Position numbers and translations under genes: made by a program. This document shows, piece after piece, positions 56,559 to 64,000 of a stretch of DNA of 64,000 bases (position 1 is its first letter; each line of letters starts with the position of its first letter). A model generated the notes under the pieces. That model did not search any database, was not told the DNA's origin, and saw nothing but the letters and a program-made list of their open reading frames with translations. This DNA comes from Marisa cornuarietis (lineage: Eukaryota > Mollusca > Gastropoda > Architaenioglossa > Ampullariidae), in contig SMMW01000575.1 of assembly GCA_004794655.1 (NCBI GenBank), positions 12,165,001-12,229,000 on the forward strand, read 5' to 3'.

Positions 56559-56559
56559 G
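56449..56559 (+). mobile_element. LINE/SINE-type 3' tail with ATC array (copy 2)
   Basis: Same core as at 4.8 kb in the opposite orientation, running into an ATC array at 56516-56559. Similarity to copy 1 starts in the T-rich sequence near 56449, so both copies share only the 3' end. Confidence 0.65.
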
Positions 56560-57014
56560 GGTTGGGTAAGAACCAGCTGTGGGTAACGTTAACTCAACAA
56601 GTAACGAGCACCCATGAGCCTCCACGTATGCAACAGCGGGAATTCCCGAAAATAAAGAGTAATTTTCCACAAGAACTGCTCCATCAGTATAGCAATAGCA
56701 AAGCCTGCACACAAACTGAGGAACATGGGTGGGGGTGGGGTGGGGCAAGGGAAATGGAGGGGGAAGGGTTCAAAAAGAAGCCAGAAGCTGCGGGAAGTCC
56801 GTTTTATTCATTCTGGACAAATGGTGCTCCTCGAGCAAATACGAAATGTGGTATTAATTTGTTTTCAATCGGAAATAAAATGGCATCATGTCGACTGCAT
56901 TGTTCAGCTTTATGCCATCTGGCACTCTCAGATTACAAATTCTATTAAGGAAAGGTATTTACTAAAAAGCTCTGCACCATCGTATTTGTCCCATTAATTT
57001 ATTAAAATCAAGCA
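56560..57014. other. no gene established
   Basis: Two overlapping plus frames are open here without recognised features. Confidence 0.4.
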
Positions 57015-57080
57015 CGCACACACATGGTAAGCGGCACACGCGCGCGCGCGCGCGCGCACACTCACACACACACACACACA
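57015..57080. repeat. compound CA/CG array
   Basis: CA repeats, then nine alternating CG steps, then CA repeats, giving strong Z-DNA potential. Confidence 0.95.
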
Positions 57081-57539
57081 CTAACGCAGCAATAACTGCA
57101 CGAATATGCAGGAAAAAGCATACTCGAATATACTCTAGCACAAATATACAGGAACATATATACATAAATATGCATGTACACCCAAAAGCTTTCATATACA
57201 CACACGCACACAGATACACTCATACTCACACCCATGTAAAAGCAAAAATAAATAAAAAAGAAATAAAGAGAGGAAAAGGGGGGTAACAAAGCTTACAATA
57301 CAATACAAAATATCTGTAATAATCCTTTTTCAGGAAATTTCCTTGTCTGCCCACATAAATCATTATTATGGGGTATAAAAGGAGCATAAACAGACGACAT
57401 CCAATTCATTTTCGCTGGCACAGTGTCTTTCACAATTACTAAAAGTCTATACACGTTTATATAACTACTTAAAATAGGAAAACAGTATCACATTTATTCA
57501 GCAATAGTGGGCACGAATGAAAGGAAAAGGCGACAATCA

Positions 57540-58510
57540 GTGTTGCGATCTGCGTGGGTTCTGCGTGGGTTCTATCCAGGAGTCGATTGTATATCTAGAT
57601 TGCAGTCAGGATAAATGACTGCAGATAACAAATGGTTCTGGTTCTATGAACTCTTTATCTACTACTTCTGTCTATGCGTCTGATGTCAAATTCCTGTCGG
57701 AGTGGGGATAGTCGTCGGCTCAAAGTGCAGTCAGTTTGACGAGAAGCTTGTCATACATTGTCTCTATGTCGTTCTGCCCCCTCCCAAATACCCCTCCTGA
57801 ATTTTACTTGTTTAATTTGTGCCTGTCTGCTTTATGATGTTCTCACGCCAGGAAACTAAACCAAACGTCATGGTGATGCCAATAACAGTGGTGTAAAATA
57901 TTTGTTCTATGCGCACATTAAATGGTTTCAGCTGTCTAAAACAGTGCAGGCGGCTATATACATGAGTTTACAAGTAAGCTGATCATCTATAATTATGCCT
58001 AAATATATGTAATTCTCCACTCTTCACACTACTTCTCCTTTAATAAGTATTTCACCAATAACAACCATGTCCTTCCTAAAATCTACAATCATTCTTTTCG
58101 TTCTCCGAACATTTAACTCTAAACAATTATCAGCACACCATGCAACTAAGTGATCAGTAGTAGGAGTTGAAAATCTGTCCCGTTAGTCCAGTGTCTTCTG
58201 CAAATTTAACTATGGCACAGTGGCATTTCTGTCTACATTCAGCTGTTTACAAAGAAAAAAGAAAAAAGGAAATAGAGCTGTCACTTGTAGAGCACCAGTG
58301 TTTGTGTACAGAGTATCAGAAATAACAGCGCTAGAGATACGGATAAATTGAGGTCTATTTGTCAGATAATCTAAAACCCACAAATAAGTTCTGGCATCCA
58401 TATTCATCCTAATTAGCTTCTTAACAAGCAAATTACATTGTATTGTGCTGAAAAGACCAGAGGAGTAGAAAACATCAAGCGAACACAGGTGCTGGAGTAC
58501 TCCAAATGTG
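57540..58510 (-). pseudogene. LINE reverse transcriptase fragment (L2-like)
   Basis: On the minus strand the remnant runs HLEYSSTCVRLMF, then VFYSSGLFSTIQ (motif A region) and a 74-codon open frame: LVKKLIRMNMDARTYLWVLD, YLTNRPQFIRISSAVISDTL, NTGALQVTALFPF (motif B region). After a frameshift comes IVKFAEDTGLTG, where FAED replaces the catalytic FADD, then WCADNCLELNV and KRMIVDFRK, IYLGIIIDDQLT and a weak C-terminus. This order and wording match L2-type LINEs. Several frameshifts and the altered catalytic motif mean it is inactive. Similarity stops abruptly near 58510, beside the inverted-repeat element. Confidence 0.75.
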
Positions 58511-58527
58511 CATAAATTCTATTTAAG

Positions 58528-58781
58528 GGGCCAATTGCACAACACATTTCTAATTTTAAACACTTTTAGGCCTTAACTCTATTTAGATAATAACTTTAAA
58601 GTGCACATCACAATTTGAGAATTAAAACTGCTTTAACTAAGATAAAGTTGTTAAGTCTGACTTTCCGTCCTTCAAGTACAATTTTTTGTACGTTTTTCTG
58701 CAATGCATCTAAATGGCAGAGGAGAGATTTTGCTTCTTTAGAACAGTTTTAAGGTTTAGAAACGTGTTGTGCAACTGGCCC
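58528..58781. mobile_element. inverted-repeat DNA element (MITE), 254 bp
   Basis: The left end GGGCCAATTGCACAACACAT and the complement of the right end GGGCCAGTTGCACAACACGT match over about 25 bases with two differences before diverging. AAG on each side could be a 3-base target duplication. The interior is AT-rich and non-coding. The superfamily is not assigned. Confidence 0.7.
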
Positions 58782-59249
58782 AAGACCTATAAAACAACAT
58801 CATTTATACTGCATTTACTTCTGTAGACAAATTGAATGGGATCTAACGAGTGCTGGCCTAGGGCTTGCAGGCATCTGACAACTGCTTTTCAAAATCTTTC
58901 ATCACCGCAGAGGTTAAGGCAGCGGGACTTTCAGACTATCAGCAAACTTCCTAAACAGGTTGGTCACAAAACAGAACCATTGCCATAAAAATCGGCAAAG
59001 ATTATAGGAGGTGAAAATGTTCAATTTTAGGATCGCTTGTTGTTTTCCGTCAAGAAAGCTTGGTACTGACTTTGCTCGGCTGTAGGGTGTCGATATGAAT
59101 AAGGTCCAGACTACGGGTTAGAAGGATGGGAAGAAAATCCATAAAGCGGACATGAAATAATAACTAGCCCCAAGCATGTACATTCCAGGCAGCCTTCAAT
59201 AGCCAGTTGGTCAGCTGTTGTGTTTCAACTCATGCAGGCAAGACAATCG
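58782..59249. other. no gene seen
   Basis: Sequence between the inverted-repeat element and the next LINE fragment, with no recognised similarity. Confidence 0.4.
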
Positions 59250-59890
59250 ACAGATGACACCCACACCCTAACACCGTTTCTTCTACGAGTTGACTGAAAA
59301 ATTTCAAAAAGATGATTGAGAGAGAGAGAGAGAGGGTTAGCAACTTTGCCAGAACGACTTTATCCAAAAGTTTTGAGACGAAAGGCAACTTTGAAACAGG
59401 CCGATAATTCGTTAATATAGTTAAGCTCCGGCCTCTTCGGGAGCGGTGTCTCAACGGCCTGCCGGAACTGATGAGATTCCTGTCAGAGGGAAGCAAATGA
59501 TTCGCGATTTTCGTGATTACGGGCACAAGGCCAACTATATGCTTAGTAAATAATGTGAGGATTGGATCGAGAGAACAGGTTTTGGAAGAAGGTCGTGGAT
59601 TTCTTTCTTCGCTACAGATAGAAAAGAACACAGTTTATTACCACCACATCGCCAAATGACGGCTGTAGACACAAACGGGAATCAAGGTCTACACGAATCT
59701 GCTTCAAGTTGGTCGTGAAGAAGTGAGTCATTTGGGAGTTTAGATTTTGAGTTACTAGTAGAAAGGGCGTGGCTTTGGTCTTGCCCGAGAATTCATTAAT
59801 ATGAGCTAAAAATTGTTTCCATGGGCGAAAAGCAGAGAACATGTCCCCAAATCTTCCTGTCAACAGCAAACCGGGACGATCTCCAGCACC
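59250..59890 (-). pseudogene. LINE fragment, RT N-terminal part (CR1-like)
   Basis: The minus strand reads INEFSGKTKATPFLLVTQNL, LKQIRVDLDSRL and CSLDPILTLFTKHIVGLVPV, then ITKIANHLL and LTNYRPVSKLPFVSKLLDKV. These match the linker and first reverse transcriptase segments of CR1-type LINEs (SLDPIPTxLLKxxxxxLxPVITKI..., NYRPVSNLPFLSKxLEKVV). Stops and frameshifts are present. A GA run (59318-59335) has expanded inside the frame after LAKLLT, and similarity ends shortly after LFEIFQS. Confidence 0.75.
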
Positions 59891-61213
59891 GCCAAGGCAA
59901 GAGCTAGAACCATGTGTTAATTTAGAATATCGGTGTACAAACGTGACGTCACGATTTTAATCTCTTTCAGTCCATGGTGATGTTCGCTGTCGTATATCTC
60001 GATAGCGGAAAGTGGGTATCCACCCAGAACTAAGGAAATAGTATCTTGCACTAAACTTGTTTCCAGTCATTAGACAAAATTGCACTCTTTCAATCCTGTG
60101 ATGGCTTATAAATATAAATATTCTAAAAGGAGAGAGACAAAAATGAACATCTGAGTGTTTGCTCATGTCAACGAGGTGTTCCGGGGATGAAGTTCGTACT
60201 ATCTAAGAAGTATGGACCTGACCCACAAGCATGTATAGTTATGCCCTGGCATTTTGTGCTCATGTATATTATGTACAGGTAATTTAAGAAACCATTTGAC
60301 GCGCCCTTGAGCAATCCGAAGTCTGTCAGAAATGAGGTCACTGGACTTGTCCAGACAACACAGCTCCAATATTGCTTGATCATTTTGTAAAATTAAATCA
60401 GGAGTTATTACCTTGTGGGAAACAACGACGCAAGGTGTTTAATAACAATTACAGAAATTAAACAGAAGTGCAATGTGTATCTATTTTATTGCATCCTCCA
60501 TTTCATCGATGATGCATGCTTGTTTTCTATTCGACAGACCGACAGTGGAGGGGGAGGGGTAGGGGTAGGGGGAGGAAGCTCCATCTTATTGTCTAGTTTG
60601 TCGCACTAACACATCGGTGTGAGGACTTTACACGCTCATTGAGAAAGGCGACAAAGAGATGGCCACAAAGACACAACAACGATGCCCATGTTTGGAGTCT
60701 GAGATCAGACGTGAGATGACGTGGAGTAATTCACTTGCAGGACATTTTTGTAGAACGAGGTTACAGTTAACGTGTTATTAATTACTACCACTATTAATAG
60801 TACAGTCTAAAGTGTTACTATACACGTTTTTAAAAGATAATTAAAGCTGCTACTGATGTTCACACAACATGTGATTTAAAAAATACATTTATGACCTATG
60901 CTTAAAGCACAACATGAGAAGGAGAATAAAGTGATGCCATCTTCAAAATCTTATACTATATTCAATGTAGAGGTTATGTTACTGTGCAGTACAAACTTTC
61001 TTCGTTCCCGTCATTCCACTCTTGATTTTAACTGCCACGTGATTTTAATTGCGCGTCCAGTCAGACAAAAGTTTTCTGTACATTCCGACAGTCGTACTCT
61101 CATAACACCCCCCCCCAACCCCTCTTTAATCGAATGAGCCAGTGCGTCAGATGACCGCAAAGAAGTCAGGATGGGATCGCGTAAAAGTGACTGCAGGTTT
61201 GTCTACATCAACT
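59891..61213. other. no gene seen
   Basis: Non-coding sequence. A TGACGTCA-type site is near 59944. A 71-codon minus frame at 60168-60383 has no identifiable features. Confidence 0.45.
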
Positions 61214-61255
61214 AAAACAAACAAACAAACAAACAAACAAACAAACAAACAAACA
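61214..61255. repeat. AAAC tetranucleotide array
   Basis: About ten units. Confidence 0.95.
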
Positions 61256-63156
61256 ATCAAACTTTTCACTTTCAAAATCCTTCCATTCATCGAGATGTGT
61301 TGAATACGTACGCTGAGTATAACGACATGAATCACTGCAAACTACTTCTCGACAAGGTTGTAACCTTCTTCTTCGTTAGCCCTCGAGACTTTGGAGGTGA
61401 TCAGCGAGTGGACTGTGACTGAGCAGACGACACAGTAGGCATCAGATTACAGTAGACGTGGCGGGAGGATCGAGTGGTGAGGAGGGGAGGTAGTCTGTGT
61501 CAGGGGAAGCAAATCAGTGTGGGCTGACCTGATGAGATGTGCTGGTCGAATAGTAACACATGACGTGATTCTCGACACCCCCACCCACCTTCCTCCAACC
61601 CCAGCCCCAGTCCCTCCGCGTGCGATGTTATTTTTAGTGCGTCTCATCTAATCCCTAAAGGAGCAGTTGTGAGGAGGACTGTCGCCCGCTGTTGCCCATT
61701 CTGCGACATCCGACTTGGAGACAGAAATCACTTCTTTCACGTGGAGGTGTGAACTGTTTATTGTCATAAATTAAAATGTGGGTAAACCGATGCCTTTTTT
61801 CCTGGCCTCGATCACTAGTCGTCGATGTAGATATAGATCAGTGCTCTGATCATTCTAACCATCCAGATTTCAAAGGACAAGGATTACCTGCAGGCTAAAA
61901 ACTTGCTGGGCATTTACAGCTTCATGATAATAACTACTAGTGTAATGTCAGTCAGTAATATCCCCTAGGTCACACACACATGGCCTGTCGCATTTTTTAA
62001 AATATCAGCACTGACAGATCATGAAATGCGTTTACTCCTAAGTATTTTATTCTTCAAGGTCAAGCACAACACTCTAAGCTTAGAGAATAAATATGGGTCT
62101 CGGATGTTCACAGTGACAATCGGGTACTGAGTATACTGAATATGTATCATCCGAATGTGTTCAATACAACGGTACAAAGTATTAAGGTGTAACTGCTCCG
62201 TCTCTGCCTCATAAATGTCGCAACAGACGCGTTTCTGAATTTGTTTGGACGCTGAGACCTTCACCAGGGCATTGCTAATCTCTGTATCATTCCAATTTTA
62301 GTATATTCTTTAGTAGGTTCTGCAAAAAAAGGGAGGGATCCAAAGAAGACCTGGAGGGGGAGGGTTCACGAGCAAAAGAAGCGATTAGACCAATGTGCAC
62401 GGAGCTACCTCCCCCCTCATCCATTTCTCTAAGGACTGGACCACCGTGCATCCCGAGGACAGGGGGTGAGTCACCTGCCCCTGACAGTAATCAGACATTA
62501 TTATGCCTTCTGTACAGCTGCTGCTTAGTATTCAAGCTGAAACGATCGACTGTTTGCAAAGTAGATATACACCCGTCGTGCGTGGCGGGGGGACCAGATC
62601 CCCTAGCCCTTCCCACCACAGCTGTCCTATACCTCCCCCCGTCTCCTTACTCCCTCCACCCCTTCACCTATCCCGTATTTATCCCATTTCCGTTATCCTC
62701 TCCACCCACACGTCGTGAAAAGAGTGCAGCAGATCGAACAAGGATTGAGGTCGGGTCAATGTTTTTGTGACCCCATTTTGCTCTCTCTAATCCTTCTGCA
62801 GCTTTAAAACTTTACGTATACGAGTAATTTAAACCGCATTATATACATCTGTATTGAATGAAAATGGAAGATAAAAACATAAAAGCAACCGTTGGTCATG
62901 ATTTTTCAGATTAATTTATGGGTCAGGTCACATCGTAATATTACTGAGGTAGGTCAGCAGAGAGATAACAGATTTAGATGTAGGTCATGGAAAAGGAGCA
63001 AATTACACATTAATTGTGCAGAGGTTAGTCATAGCAAAGCCGTACTCATGCGTTATCTATCGCTGTTATCTGTATTAATATTTTCATTTAGTATCTGCTC
63101 TACTTTCTGAGCCTTATCTTCAAGTACCCGAGTATATTCGTGAAAACTTTGCACTA
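61256..63156. other. no gene established
   Basis: Includes C-rich blocks near 61577-61620 and 62575-62715. A 125-codon plus frame (62393-62770) is Pro/Ser/Leu-rich and shows no domain. Confidence 0.4.

Positions 63157-64000
<844 letters not shown>

Noticed and set aside
57374..57382. TATAAAAGG as a promoter
   Set aside because: It lies in AT-rich sequence next to a dead LINE with no initiator or coding sequence following.

Overview
The window reads as nuclear DNA of an animal, most likely a mollusc (gastropod-like). The evidence is the very high density of CA/TG arrays, the mix of decayed LINE fragments, tRNA-derived SINEs and hAT relics, and the lack of operons or long continuous ORFs. The taxon is inferred from the style of the repeats, not from an identified gene. 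No rRNA gene, intact tRNA gene, CRISPR array or bacterial gene cluster was seen. No protein of known function could be named apart from transposon proteins.

Layout. 1-4 kb: a possible transcript 3' end with a poly(A) signal, a CpG-rich regulatory cluster, a possible terminal exon and several CA/TG arrays. 4-7 kb: a LINE-type tail with a trinucleotide repeat and a 186-codon ATG-initiated ORF (5235-5795) of unknown family. 7-18 kb: mostly non-coding with microsatellites, one possible first exon near 14.3 kb and a SINE at 16.4-16.6 kb. 18-21 kb: three copies of an unnamed repeat. 21.3-22.2 kb: two exon-like blocks, the second having the best acceptor-plus-terminal-exon signature in the window. 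26.3 kb: a LINE C-terminal fragment. 28.3-29.0 kb: a SINE followed by a hAT transposase relic with a BED finger. 30.8-31.3 kb: an LTR with a tRNA-Leu-like primer binding site. 33-38 kb: degenerate minisatellites, a CRE/MARE-like cluster, an exon-like block and a 21-bp minisatellite. 38-41.5 kb: an inverted pair of an unnamed repeat, a decayed LINE and a SINE. 43.3 kb: a non-autonomous hAT element with a perfect 8-bp target duplication. 45.5 kb: a purine-rich degenerate tract. 47.8 kb: a CTCA array. 51.5-54.3 kb: a cluster of LINE fragments, one with a 13-bp target duplication interrupting older repeat sequence. 56.4 kb: a second copy of the 4.8-kb tail. 57.5-59.9 kb: two LINE fragments with an inverted-repeat element between them. 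63.2 kb: a CTAT array.

The coding content is not a functional unit. The candidate exons are scattered, share no recognised product, and could be parts of one or more long genes or chance ORFs. What the window shows clearly is repeat dynamics: several families occur two or three times, two insertions carry readable target duplications, and recurring microsatellites sit at LINE 3' ends. Nothing here amounts to a convincing new biological system. The most checkable leads are the 186-codon ORF, the exon-like blocks at 22.07 and 34.14 kb, and the unnamed repeat families.
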